Shown: positions 14,059 through 22,746 of the stretch, piece after piece | How the letters are laid out: each line of letters begins with the position of its first letter | Numbering within the stretch: position 1 is the first letter of the stretch | Source of the DNA: Bacteroidota bacterium | Lineage (GTDB): Bacteria; Bacteroidota; Bacteroidia; Flavobacteriales; Weeksellaceae | Direction of reading: 5' to 3' | Assembly: GCA_018902795.1 (NCBI GenBank) | Contig: JAHIQD010000014.1 | Location: 1 to 24,385, forward strand | DNA: 24,385 nt | The notes under the pieces: generated by a model | The model's database searches: none | What the model was told of the DNA's origin: nothing | Seen by the model: the letters and a program-made list of their open reading frames with translations, nothing else | Position numbers and translations under genes: made by a program

Positions 14059-15999
14059 ATGAGCATTCGCAAGAATCTGAAAAAAAAAATTTACAGTGGA
14101 GATAATTTTATGAATCTCTCAGACGTAAGGTACCTTCCGCGCTGGGTTATTCTTTTTATTGATCTCTTCTTTACCGCCACCGCCATCTTTTTCTCGTGTT
14201 ACCTTATTGAAAAACTGAGTTTCAGTTCCAAAGAGGTTTTCTACAACACGCTTCACATGTATCTCCTGATCGGGCTGGTGAGTGTTCTTTTTATGTATGT
14301 ATTCCGCACGTTTTCGGGCATCATCAGGCACTCCACTTTCATCGATCTTTTCAAGCTTTTCCTCAGTACGCTTTGCAGTACCGTGGTGATAGGCGCCATC
14401 AGTTTCACCTATTACATGATTACGGGTGAGCGCATGATCTATATGTCGGTACCTTTTCTGGCCCTATTTTTTGCCACTTCCTTTATGCTCATGTTCATGT
14501 TCCGTCTTTTTGTGAAGGAATTTTTCCATATCCTCAGAGAATTCCGCCGGAGTTCCTTAAGAAAGAGAATTTTGGTGCTGGGCATTGATGAGCAGTCTGT
14601 GGCGGTTGCCCGCGCAGTACTGGATAATCCCGCGCTGCCCTACCATATTGTAGGCTTTCTGTCCCAGCGGCACGATTACCACAGGGCTAACCTGCTGGGT
14701 AAGCCGATCTATAGCAGAGATAAACTGGAAAAAAGCAGCAAGGATGATCTTTTGCTGGACGGGGTGCTGCTGGTGAAGGAGATGATGACGAAGGAAGAAA
14801 TGAACTCTTGGGTGAACCTTTTTCTGGAAAAAGACCTTCAGGTTTTTAAATCGCCTTCTGTTCAGAAGCTTCGCGAGAACGATATTGAAGGTTCCATTAA
14901 AACGCTGCAGATCGAGGATCTTCTCAACCGCAAGCCGATCTGTATAGAAAATGAAGACCTGAAAAAACGTCATTACGGAAAAACGATCCTTATTACGGGC
15001 GGGGCAGGCTCTATCGGCAGCGAAATTGTAAGACAGGCCGCCCAGCTGGAACCCGATCTGATCGTGGTGCTGGATCAGGCTGAAACGCCGCTTTATGATA
15101 TTGAAATGGAAATGACGAACAAATTTCCGGGTATCCGTTTCAAATTCGTGCTGGCTGATATCTCAAACAGACACCGGCTTGAGCCGCTTTTTGCAAAGTA
15201 TCAGTTTTCCATGGTGTACCATGCCGCCGCTTATAAACACGTCCCTCTTATCGAGGAAAATCCGCACGAAGCGATTCTTGTGAATATTCTGGGCAGTAAA
15301 AACCTTTCTATCCTGGCCAGTAAGTATAAGGTGAACCGTTTCGTAATGATTTCTACGGACAAAGCGGTGAAACCCACCAATGTCATGGGGGCTTCCAAAA
15401 GATCTGCAGAACTTTTTGTACAGGCTCTGCAGAATACAGAGAACAATGAAACGAAATTCATTACGACCCGTTTCGGGAATGTACTGGGGTCCAACGGATC
15501 AGTGATACCGCATTTTAAAAAACAGATTCAAAAAGGCGGGCCTGTGACCATTACCCACCCGGATATCGTAAGGTATTTCATGACCATTCCCGAGGCTTGC
15601 GATCTGGTACTACAGGCGGGCACCATGGGGAAAGGCGGGGAAATCTTCGTGTTCGATATGGGAGAACCGGTGAAGATTCTCGATTTAGCGAAAAGGATGA
15701 TCAAGCTTTCCGGCTTTGAGCCCCATGTGGATATCAAAATTATCTACACCGGTTTAAGGCCGGGCGAAAAACTTTATGAGGAACTCCTGAGTGATGACGC
15801 CACTACTTTGCCGACCCACAATGAAAAAATACTGATTTCTAAAGATCCCAATATGGAATTTAAGGAGATTGAGAAATACACCAACCAGATTATTAAAGCT
15901 GCTTTAAGACGGGATAAGGTAGAGGTGGTGCAGCGGTTAAAAGATATCGTACCGGAATTTAAAAGCAACAATTCTGTATACGAAGTTTTGGATAAGTAA
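14059..15999 (+). CDS. Membrane-bound CapD/WbpM-type nucleotide-sugar 4,6-dehydratase
   Basis: The ATG at 14059 gives 646 residues; the frame also reaches a TTG at 14047, and an ATG at 14110 is a fair alternative start. Four hydrophobic segments (about residues 25-155) anchor the protein in the inner membrane. A Rossmann-like CoA-binding-type domain follows (about 170-290), then the extended SDR dehydratase domain with the NAD-binding motif ITGGAGSIGSE (about 312-322). The ISTDKAV and NVMGASK segments carry the catalytic pair MxxxK (Met443, Lys447), in which Met replaces the usual Tyr as in long WbpM-type enzymes. The family removes water from UDP-GlcNAc or related UDP-sugars, the first step to deoxy-amino sugars such as QuiNAc, FucNAc or bacillosamine. 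Length fits the long family form. It heads the polysaccharide locus and is GC-richer than the later genes. Exact product unknown. Confidence 0.88.
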   Translation: MSIRKNLKKKIYSGDNFMNLSDVRYLPRWVILFIDLFFTATAIFFSCYLIEKLSFSSKEVFYNTLHMYLLIGLVSVLFMYVFRTFSGIIRHSTFIDLFKLFLSTLCSTVVIGAISFTYYMITGERMIYMSVPFLALFFATSFMLMFMFRLFVKEFFHILREFRRSSLRKRILVLGIDEQSVAVARAVLDNPALPYHIVGFLSQRHDYHRANLLGKPIYSRDKLEKSSKDDLLLDGVLLVKEMMTKEEMNSWVNLFLEKDLQVFKSPSVQKLRENDIEGSIKTLQIEDLLNRKPICIENEDLKKRHYGKTILITGGAGSIGSEIVRQAAQLEPDLIVVLDQAETPLYDIEMEMTNKFPGIRFKFVLADISNRHRLEPLFAKYQFSMVYHAAAYKHVPLIEENPHEAILVNILGSKNLSILASKYKVNRFVMISTDKAVKPTNVMGASKRSAELFVQALQNTENNETKFITTRFGNVLGSNGSVIPHFKKQIQKGGPVTITHPDIVRYFMTIPEACDLVLQAGTMGKGGEIFVFDMGEPVKILDLAKRMIKLSGFEPHVDIKIIYTGLRPGEKLYEELLSDDATTLPTHNEKILISKDPNMEFKEIEKYTNQIIKAALRRDKVEVVQRLKDIVPEFKSNNSVYEVLDK

Positions 16000-16017
16000 G
16001 ATAGAATTGTATATTTG
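15988..16017 (+). promoter_or_regulatory. Near-consensus Bacteroidota promoter for wza/wzc
   Basis: TTG (15988-15990, within TTTTG) and TATATTTG (16010-16017) are separated by 19 bases, an ideal -33/-7 arrangement. The -33 box lies inside the last codons of the dehydratase gene, which ends at 15999. Transcription should start near 16022, leaving a very short leader. It is the best promoter match in the window and would let export genes be expressed apart from the dehydratase. Confidence 0.6.
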
Positions 16018-16035
16018 CAATTATCGATTTTCTAA

Positions 16036-16833
16036 ATGGTACTCATGAACAAAAACATATTCCTGTTATTTCTTTTCCTTTCACTAACGCTGGCTTCGTG
16101 CGGATCCCGGGAGAAGCAAGGCAAGATTAACTATATGCAGAATGTAGAACAGGCTGCAACAGAAGCAGCCCTTAAGAATTCTGTTTCTACCATTCAAAAA
16201 GGTGATCAGCTGGTGATTTTCGTCTCTGCAAAGAATATGGAAGTGGTAAGACCTTTCAACCAAGGATACTATACGACCCAGAACCCTGCTGCAGCTACTG
16301 CACCTAACACCGAAAAAATCTATCTTGTGGATTCGGAAGGAAACATCGATTTTCCGATTATCGGAAAGATCCGCACCACTGACAAAACTCTGGAAGAGGT
16401 AAAAGCGGAACTTACCCAAAAGATCACGGCTTATGTGAAAAACCCAACCATTACAGTACGGTTAATCAATTTTAAAGTCACTGTACTCGGTGAAGTGGCG
16501 AGACCCGGACAATATACTATTCCTGAAGGGCAGACTACTTTGCTTAACGCGATCGGCTTAGCCGGTGATTTAACCATTTATGGTAAGAGGGATGATGTCC
16601 TTCTGGTAAGAAATGAAAACGGTACCATTACGAAGGAACGCATCAATCTGATGGATGCCAATTTTATTAATTCTCCCTTCTTTCAACTGAAGCAGGGCGA
16701 CGTAATCTATGTCTCGGCCAACCAGACCAAGGAAAAAATTGCGCGTCAGGATCCTAATACCAATCTTTACCTAGCGATTGCAGGTACAGTTATCGGTCTT
16801 GCCGGTATCTTCATCACCATCTTTAAAAAATAA
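16036..16833 (+). CDS. wza: Polysaccharide export outer-membrane lipoprotein, Wza-like
   Basis: The 265-residue protein has a lipoprotein signal peptide: a hydrophobic run, then LASCGS, with Cys22 as the lipidated residue. The ATG at 16045 (three codons in) is an equally good start and fits the short leader. A Poly_export (PES) domain starts near GDQLVIFVSA (about 56-66) and continues through YLVDSEGNIDFPIIGKI. An SLBB-type domain contains VTVLGEVARPGQYTIPEG. A C-terminal hydrophobic segment (LAIAGTVIGLAGIFITIF) replaces the long amphipathic helix of E. coli Wza, as is common in Bacteroidota homologues. In the family, oligomers form the outer-membrane channel for capsule or exopolysaccharide and work with the Wzc-type partner, encoded 12 bp downstream. 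The symbol reflects family likeness, not proven orthology. Confidence 0.88.
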   Translation: MVLMNKNIFLLFLFLSLTLASCGSREKQGKINYMQNVEQAATEAALKNSVSTIQKGDQLVIFVSAKNMEVVRPFNQGYYTTQNPAAATAPNTEKIYLVDSEGNIDFPIIGKIRTTDKTLEEVKAELTQKITAYVKNPTITVRLINFKVTVLGEVARPGQYTIPEGQTTLLNAIGLAGDLTIYGKRDDVLLVRNENGTITKERINLMDANFINSPFFQLKQGDVIYVSANQTKEKIARQDPNTNLYLAIAGTVIGLAGIFITIFKK

Positions 16834-16845
16834 TTTTCAGAACCA

Positions 16846-19209
16846 ATGAGCCAAATCCCGAATGCGGAAGTTGAAGCTTCTAACGATATTACTATTAATG
16901 AAATTATCAAACCCTATATCGCCAGATGGTGGTGGTTTGCTTTGTCGGTTCTCGCTTTTCTCGCTTTGGCCGTTTTTTATCTTAAAACTTCGACGCCGGT
17001 TTACAGCATTAAGTCTACCGCACTGATCAAAGATACTAAGAAAGCTCCTTCAGCAGACATGGGCGCGCTGTCCCAACTGGGAGGCTTTGGCAGTATGGGA
17101 ACCAACAGTATTGAAAATGAGATGGAGGTACTGAAGTCGAAAAAACTCATGCGCGATGTGGTGACTGAGCTTGGATTACAGACCTGGCTCCTTAATAAAG
17201 ACGGCCTCAAAGACATTGAACTTTACGGGAAAACCGCGCCGGTTCTTATTAAGCTCATTAACGAGAAGCCGTATGATGAGCCGATCAAAAAACCGCTTAT
17301 TCTTACCATTGCAGGGGATAAACTGGAGATCTCATCAGAAGAACTTCCCCAAACGATTGTGACCACCTACAATAAAACGGTCAGCCTGCCTTATGCCAAT
17401 CTTATGATCGTGAAGAATCCTGCTTATGAGCCGGATCCGAAACAGAAACTGGGGGAGCTACAGATTGGGTATGCGCCTACTGAAGCTACTGTAAACGCCT
17501 ATCAAAAAAGGACTTTGGTCGATTTGGTCGATAAGGATGCTACTGTACTGGAACTGTCCATTAATTATGCGAATATTGATAAAGGCAAAGACATCATCAA
17601 CAAACTGGTGCAGGCGTATAACAGCGATGCAATTTCTGACAAGAATTCAGAGTCCAAGAAAACAAAGGATTTTATTGATGAAAGAATCGGAATTATAGGT
17701 AATGAACTGGGAGAAGTGGAAACCCAGAAAGAGCAGTTTAAAGTAGCGAACAGAATTACCGACATCCCAACCGAAGCACAGCTGAATATTGGAACTTCCG
17801 CCAATGCGAGAGCGAGAATACTGGAAACTGAAACCCAACTGCAGCTGGCAGATGATCTGATCTCCTATATGTCAAGATTAGGCAACAGCCAGACGCTGCC
17901 TTCGAGTGTGGGACTGAGCAATCCTACTGCTTCGGCTAACATCAATGCTTACAACCAGCTTATCCTGGAAAGAAACAGTCTTTTAGAGAACGCAACGCCG
18001 CAGAATCCTGTGGTTGCGGATCTCAACCGTCAGATTTCTGTGCTGAGATCTTCCGTGATGGACGGACTTGTGAAATATAAAGTTTCTCTTCAGGCATCGC
18101 GCAATCAGCTTGCAACGGAACAGAATGTCATTAATGCGAAGCTTACCAAAATTCCGGCCCAGGAAAAATTATTCAGAAGTATTGAAAGACAGCAGCAGAT
18201 CAAGGAGAATCTCTATCTTTTACTACTTCAGAAGAGAGAAGAAGCGGCCATTTCCCTCGCCATCACTGCGCCAAAAGCGAGAATCATAGATACTGCTTTT
18301 CCATCAGAAAAGCCTGTTGCCCCGAAGAAAATGATTATTCTGGGTGTCACTGTATTACTCGGTTTGGTATTGCCGTTTCTTTACATTTATCTTAAAGAAC
18401 TTCTTAACAATAAAGTGCGGTCCAAGCATGATCTTGAAAAGCTTTCACGTGCTCCAATACTGGGGGAAATCCCAACGGTGGAGAAAGGAGGGGAAGAATT
18501 GGTGCAGATGAATGATCTGTCGCCAATGGCAGAAGCTTTCAGGATTTTAATTACCAATATGACTTTTATGCTGCCCCGAAAAGACAGCGGAAAAGTTGTT
18601 TTTGTTACCTCCACAATTAAAGGGGAAGGAAAAACTTTTATTTCCGTCAATCTAGCGCTGACCCTCGCCTCGCCCAAAACAAAAGTAATCGTTATCGGTT
18701 CTGATATCCGCAACCCGCAATTGCAGAGGTACGATCCTGCAAAAAGGGGGTCCGACGGTCTTACTGAGTTTTTGTATAATGAAAATGAAAAGATTGAGGA
18801 TATTATTCATGTTTCATTATTTAATCCTTACTGTGATATTATTTATTCAGGAAGTATCCCGCCAAACCCAACAGAGCTGCTTTCCAACGGAAGATATGAA
18901 ACTCTCATCCAGAAACTCAAGGAGCTGTATGATTATATTATTGTAGATACTGCTCCGCTGATGCTGGTAACGGATACCCTCATCACTTCTGATTTAGCAG
19001 AAGCAACGCTTTATGTAACCAGATCCGGAGTCACCGAAAAACCGTTAATAGAGTTTGCCAATAAACAGATCGATTCTAAAAAAATTAAAAATGCCGCGTT
19101 TGTTCTTAACGATGTAGATAAAGAATATTTTGGTTATGGGAATAAGTACGGCTACGGATATAACGCAAAGGACAGAAGCTTTTTTCAGAAATTAAAGGAC
19201 CGGTTTTAG
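16846..19209 (+). CDS. wzc: Polysaccharide co-polymerase with tyrosine autokinase domain, Wzc-like
   Basis: The 787 residues comprise a Wzz-type chain-length domain between two membrane helices (about 26-47, starting RWWWF, and about 496-516) and a cytoplasmic BY-kinase domain. Periplasmic residues about 270-470 are rich in coiled coil. The kinase shows Walker A TSTIKGEGKTF (about 590-600), Walker A' VIVIGSDIRNP (about 618-628) and Walker B YIIVDTAPL (about 696-704). The last 30 residues carry five tyrosines in a Gly-rich run (EYFGYGNKYGYGYN), the expected autophosphorylation cluster. In the family, cycles of phosphorylation control polymer length and export through Wza. It lies 12 bp after wza and is probably translated from the same mRNA. 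The length fits fused Wzc proteins rather than split Wzz/kinase pairs. Confidence 0.9.
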   Translation: MSQIPNAEVEASNDITINEIIKPYIARWWWFALSVLAFLALAVFYLKTSTPVYSIKSTALIKDTKKAPSADMGALSQLGGFGSMGTNSIENEMEVLKSKKLMRDVVTELGLQTWLLNKDGLKDIELYGKTAPVLIKLINEKPYDEPIKKPLILTIAGDKLEISSEELPQTIVTTYNKTVSLPYANLMIVKNPAYEPDPKQKLGELQIGYAPTEATVNAYQKRTLVDLVDKDATVLELSINYANIDKGKDIINKLVQAYNSDAISDKNSESKKTKDFIDERIGIIGNELGEVETQKEQFKVANRITDIPTEAQLNIGTSANARARILETETQLQLADDLISYMSRLGNSQTLPSSVGLSNPTASANINAYNQLILERNSLLENATPQNPVVADLNRQISVLRSSVMDGLVKYKVSLQASRNQLATEQNVINAKLTKIPAQEKLFRSIERQQQIKENLYLLLLQKREEAAISLAITAPKARIIDTAFPSEKPVAPKKMIILGVTVLLGLVLPFLYIYLKELLNNKVRSKHDLEKLSRAPILGEIPTVEKGGEELVQMNDLSPMAEAFRILITNMTFMLPRKDSGKVVFVTSTIKGEGKTFISVNLALTLASPKTKVIVIGSDIRNPQLQRYDPAKRGSDGLTEFLYNENEKIEDIIHVSLFNPYCDIIYSGSIPPNPTELLSNGRYETLIQKLKELYDYIIVDTAPLMLVTDTLITSDLAEATLYVTRSGVTEKPLIEFANKQIDSKKIKNAAFVLNDVDKEYFGYGNKYGYGYNAKDRSFFQKLKDRF

Positions 19210-19282
19210 GAAATGAATTCTCGCGGATGGTGTTCATGATGAATGCTCTTCAGTTTACGATCAAGTTACTTGTAATTTAAAA

Positions 19283-20566
19283 ATGGCAAAATCTATAGAG
19301 AGTATAAAAAAGGTGATCAGAAATAGAGATTTCAGGAATGTTTCTTCCAATTTTTTTTATCTCCTTATTCTTAATGTCACCAATTTTCTGTTACCTGTTA
19401 TTACATTTCCCTATTTGGTTTCGAGGCTTGGTGTTGAAAAATTCGGTCTGCTTGCATTCGTAACATCAATTATCAGCTATCTGCTTATTTTCACTGATTA
19501 CGGCTTTAATCTGTCTGCGACGCGTCAAATTTCGGTTTACCGTAACGACAAAAAAAAAATAAATGAGATTGTAAGTGCGGTATATATCATCAAGTTGCTT
19601 TTGGTGGCCGTTTCTGTAATCGTATTGCTGATTCTTGTTTTGTCAGTCTCCAAATTCCGGGAATATTCCCTTATCTATTTCTTTACCTTTGGGACGGTTA
19701 TCGGGCAAAGTCTTTTTCCCATCTGGTTTTTTCAGGGTATTGAGAAGATGAGATTCATTTCCATTCTTAATATCGTCTCAAAATTGCTTTTCACTGCATG
19801 TGTTTTTATATTTGTCAAAAACGAGCATGATTTTTTTCTTGTACCGGTTTTTAACTCATTCGGATACATAACCATCGGGATTATTTCAGTGGCTGTGCTT
19901 TTTAAAAGTTATCATATAAGGCTCCAAAAAACATCCTGGGAGACTATAATTTTTTATCTTAAAGATGGCTGGCACCTTTTCATCTCTAATATTTCTGTGA
20001 CTTTGTATACTACAGCGGTCATTACAATATTGGGGTTTTACACTTCGAACACCATAGTGGGTTATTACAGTATTGCAGACAAAATTATCCAGATCATCAG
20101 AGGAATGCTGACTCCGTTGTCCCAAGCTCTGTTTCCTTTTCTGGTTAAAGAAGCCCAAACCGATAAAAACCGGGTGCTCCGAATCAACAGAAAACTTCTT
20201 ACCTATGGCAGTCTCCTATTCGCACCTCTTTGTGTCGCAATTTACATGCTGGCCCCGCAAATTATTTTTCTTATATTTAAAAAAGAAAATATTGAACCTA
20301 TAATGGTTTTAAGGATTTTTGCAGTAATCCCATTTCTCATCTTTCTGGCTAATATTTTTGCCCTTTTCACGATGATTGTTTTTAACAAAAATCGGCAGTA
20401 CAGCAGGATTATTATTTCGGCGGGCCTCCTGAATATTATACTTTCATTTGTTTTTATTCCGAAGTTTCATCATATCGGCGCTGCGTTCTGCGTTCTTTTT
20501 ATTGAACTGTATGTTACAGCAAGATATATTTATTATACCCATAAAAACGGAATGAGATTGCTCTAA
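19283..20566 (+). CDS. wzx: Oligosaccharide-unit flippase, Wzx-like
   Basis: This 427-residue protein is almost wholly membrane-embedded, with about twelve hydrophobic segments. The N-terminal part (NFLLPVITFPYLVSRLGVEKFGLLAF, then a TDYGFNLSATRQIS loop) is characteristic of the polysaccharide transport/MATE-like MOP family. Members turn undecaprenyl-diphosphate-linked repeat units from the inner to the outer face of the cytoplasmic membrane for Wzy polymerisation. Charged residues in the loops (GxxxFGLLAF, Arg in ATRQIS) are conserved features of the family. The gene starts 73 bp after wzc with no terminator seen between, and is followed after only 9 bp by a glycosyltransferase gene. It marks the switch from conserved export genes to AT-rich polymer-specific genes. 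Confidence 0.85.
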   Translation: MAKSIESIKKVIRNRDFRNVSSNFFYLLILNVTNFLLPVITFPYLVSRLGVEKFGLLAFVTSIISYLLIFTDYGFNLSATRQISVYRNDKKKINEIVSAVYIIKLLLVAVSVIVLLILVLSVSKFREYSLIYFFTFGTVIGQSLFPIWFFQGIEKMRFISILNIVSKLLFTACVFIFVKNEHDFFLVPVFNSFGYITIGIISVAVLFKSYHIRLQKTSWETIIFYLKDGWHLFISNISVTLYTTAVITILGFYTSNTIVGYYSIADKIIQIIRGMLTPLSQALFPFLVKEAQTDKNRVLRINRKLLTYGSLLFAPLCVAIYMLAPQIIFLIFKKENIEPIMVLRIFAVIPFLIFLANIFALFTMIVFNKNRQYSRIIISAGLLNIILSFVFIPKFHHIGAAFCVLFIELYVTARYIYYTHKNGMRLL

Positions 20567-20575
20567 GACGATATT

Positions 20576-21676
20576 ATGAAAAGTGATTTGGTTTTTTTCT
20601 CTTATTCGGATTCACAGCCTACTGATGGAGGTATGGCAAGAAATCATGCCTTTTTTTTGGAGATGAAAAAGAGGGGAAGCAGAATTTATAACCATACCTC
20701 CGTAGGAATTCATTACAGGCTTTTCAGTATCATCCGCAATATTATGCTGCTCCTTTTTTTGAAAGGAACCAATATTTTTATTCTGCAGACTGTTCTTTTA
20801 AAATTTATTTTCCCGTTTGGTCTGTTTAAGTTTCCGGTATACCGGTCTTTTGTGCTAGCTGTACTTAATCATGCTGTAAAGAAAAATAATGTTACCATAG
20901 AGATTAATGATCTTCTCTACGAACAGGGGATAGACCTGGGGGCGGGAATAAATAAAACTGCGGCTGCCTATCAGAGGTTCATATTCAGCCATCCTACGCT
21001 TCAGTTTGTTTTTGCATCAAAGCTGATGGGAGATTACGCGGTCAGCCATTATAAGCTCGGCACTAAAAGCTGGCAAACCATTATTAATGGTGCACCCACC
21101 CTAAACACCGGAACTGCATGTCATCTGAAAGTGGGTGATCCCGAAAAAATAAGATACATTTATGCCGGTACGCTGAACAAAGGCAGGGACATCGAAAAAT
21201 TAATTGAGGTATTTGCGGACAAAAGTGGAATCGACCTGATCCTGATCGGAATTGATGGAGCTTGGATTTCCGAATTTAATTACAGAAACATTCATTATCT
21301 TGGTCAGTTTGATGAAGAAACCGCATTGGCGATTGCCTCACAGTGTGATATAGGAATTATTCCTTATGATGAGAAAAAATTGTATTACAATATATGTTAT
21401 CCGACCAAAAATTCATTCTATATTGCAGCAGGTTTACCCATTCTTTGCACTCCTCTACGGGAAACTATGAGGGTATTCGAAAATTATCCCGGTACCGCAT
21501 TTTTTGAGTCTGTTAAAAATTGGGACTTTTTCCTCACAAAGACAGATAAATCAGATGTGATATCGGCCAAAGGAAAGGTAGAAAAGATAAAATCGGAACT
21601 GAAGTGGGATTTTTTATTTGCAGACCTTCATTTTAGGGAAATGTGTCAAGAGTATCACTTAAACAGCAATGCATGA
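20576..21676 (+). CDS. GT-B glycosyltransferase (group 1, GT4-like)
   Basis: The 366-residue protein has a two-domain GT-B layout. The N-terminal half opens with FFSYSDSQPTDGGMARNHAFF, whose GG loop is typical for the acceptor domain, followed by a hydrophobic stretch (about 45-100) that suggests membrane association. The C-terminal half begins at IRYIYAGTLNKGRDIEKLIE (about 194-210). It includes LGQFDEETALAIASQCDIGIIPYD and ends its donor site with YPTKNSFYIAAGLPIL (about 275-290), the counterpart of the usual Lys-x-Glu-Tyr-x-Ala-x-Gly-Pro motif with Asn-Ser in place of the acidic residue. It presumably adds one sugar of the repeat unit on the cytoplasmic face. Donor and acceptor cannot be read from sequence. 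It is coupled to wzx by a 9-bp gap. Confidence 0.75.
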   Translation: MKSDLVFFSYSDSQPTDGGMARNHAFFLEMKKRGSRIYNHTSVGIHYRLFSIIRNIMLLLFLKGTNIFILQTVLLKFIFPFGLFKFPVYRSFVLAVLNHAVKKNNVTIEINDLLYEQGIDLGAGINKTAAAYQRFIFSHPTLQFVFASKLMGDYAVSHYKLGTKSWQTIINGAPTLNTGTACHLKVGDPEKIRYIYAGTLNKGRDIEKLIEVFADKSGIDLILIGIDGAWISEFNYRNIHYLGQFDEETALAIASQCDIGIIPYDEKKLYYNICYPTKNSFYIAAGLPILCTPLRETMRVFENYPGTAFFESVKNWDFFLTKTDKSDVISAKGKVEKIKSELKWDFLFADLHFREMCQEYHLNSNA

Positions 21677-21714
21677 ATACTGCAATACATTGGTATTAAA
21701 TTAAAAAACAAAGG

Positions 21715-22746
21715 ATGATTACCATTTTATATATTTTTTTCGCTGTCATTTCTTTTTTGATCATCTTCAGGGCAAAAAACCAAAAGATTAAACTTGGATT
21801 ATTAATTGTACTGGCCATTCTGTTGATCGTTAATGCTGCTTTACGGCCTTCGGATGTTGCAAAAGATTATGAAGTATATACTTATTACTGGAGGCTTAAA
21901 TTTCTTGAGGATGTAGAAATTTCTTTCATTCAAATAAGAAACCTGCTCAAATATGTACTGCAGCTCGGGCCGGGATCTCTGTTTATTGTCTATGCTGTCC
22001 TGGGCGTCAGTGCGAAAGTCTATTCCATAAAGCTTTTTACCAAATATGTTTTTCTTTCACTGCTTATTTATTTGAGCCATTATTATATCCTGCACGAATT
22101 AACACAAATCCGTGTTGGGGTCGCATCAGGATTTTTCTTAATAGGGGTGTATTATCTGGCGCAGCGAAATCTGGTGAAATTTCTTATTTTCACACTCATT
22201 GGCGGATATTTTCACTATTCGGCTTTTCTTGCACTGCCTTTATGGTTTTTGTACAATGATCAGCGAAAGATCAGTATTTACGCAATTTTAATCCCGTTGG
22301 GGTATTTCATTTATCTTGCAGGATCAAATCTTATCGTGAGCTTACCTATTCCGTATGTTCAGGAGAAAGTCAGGGTCTATGAAGAACTGCGAGATATGGG
22401 ATTTGAAGATACCGATAAAATCAATGTTTTCAATGCTGTTTTTTTAATGCGCATATTAATTTTCTTTGTGCTTTTTTTCTTCAGGAAAAGAATTGCAGCA
22501 GAGAATCCTTACATTTACATTTTACTTAAAATTTACGCCATATCTCTTTTTACCTTTACCGCATTGGCATCTATACCGGCGTTCGCCTTCAGGATTCAGG
22601 AGTTGTTTGGAGTGGTGGAGATCCTCCTTTTTCCATCCTTAGCTTTTATATTCAAAGACAGAATTTTTGGGTATTCCCTCGTCATATTGCTGGCTCTTGC
22701 TGTATTATCGATTGATATATTTTACGGTAAACTGATATTATACTGA
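21715..22746 (+). CDS. EpsG-family polysaccharide polymerase, probable Wzy
   Basis: This 343-residue integral membrane protein has about ten hydrophobic segments. Features of EpsG-type proteins are an early LRPSDVAKDYEVYTYYW segment (about 43-60), HELTQIRVGVASGFFLIGVYYLA in the middle, and GGYFHYSAFLALPLW (about 163-177), where the His-x-Ser pair is typical. Families of this kind polymerise lipid-linked repeat units at the outer face of the inner membrane; in a locus with a Wzx flippase and a Wzc partner, that is the natural role here. Direct evidence for the linkage formed is absent. It lies 38 bp after the GT-B gene, and its TGA stop overlaps the next ATG by one base (TGATG), suggesting translational coupling. 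Very AT-rich: 17 of 60 bases G or C at 22441-22500. Confidence 0.78.
   Translation: MITILYIFFAVISFLIIFRAKNQKIKLGLLIVLAILLIVNAALRPSDVAKDYEVYTYYWRLKFLEDVEISFIQIRNLLKYVLQLGPGSLFIVYAVLGVSAKVYSIKLFTKYVFLSLLIYLSHYYILHELTQIRVGVASGFFLIGVYYLAQRNLVKFLIFTLIGGYFHYSAFLALPLWFLYNDQRKISIYAILIPLGYFIYLAGSNLIVSLPIPYVQEKVRVYEELRDMGFEDTDKINVFNAVFLMRILIFFVLFFFRKRIAAENPYIYILLKIYAISLFTFTALASIPAFAFRIQELFGVVEILLFPSLAFIFKDRIFGYSLVILLALAVLSIDIFYGKLILY

Noticed and set aside
14557..14973. 138-codon minus frame inside the dehydratase gene
   Set aside because: It is antisense to clearly conserved coding sequence, and the His/Gln-rich translation is typical of a shadow frame.
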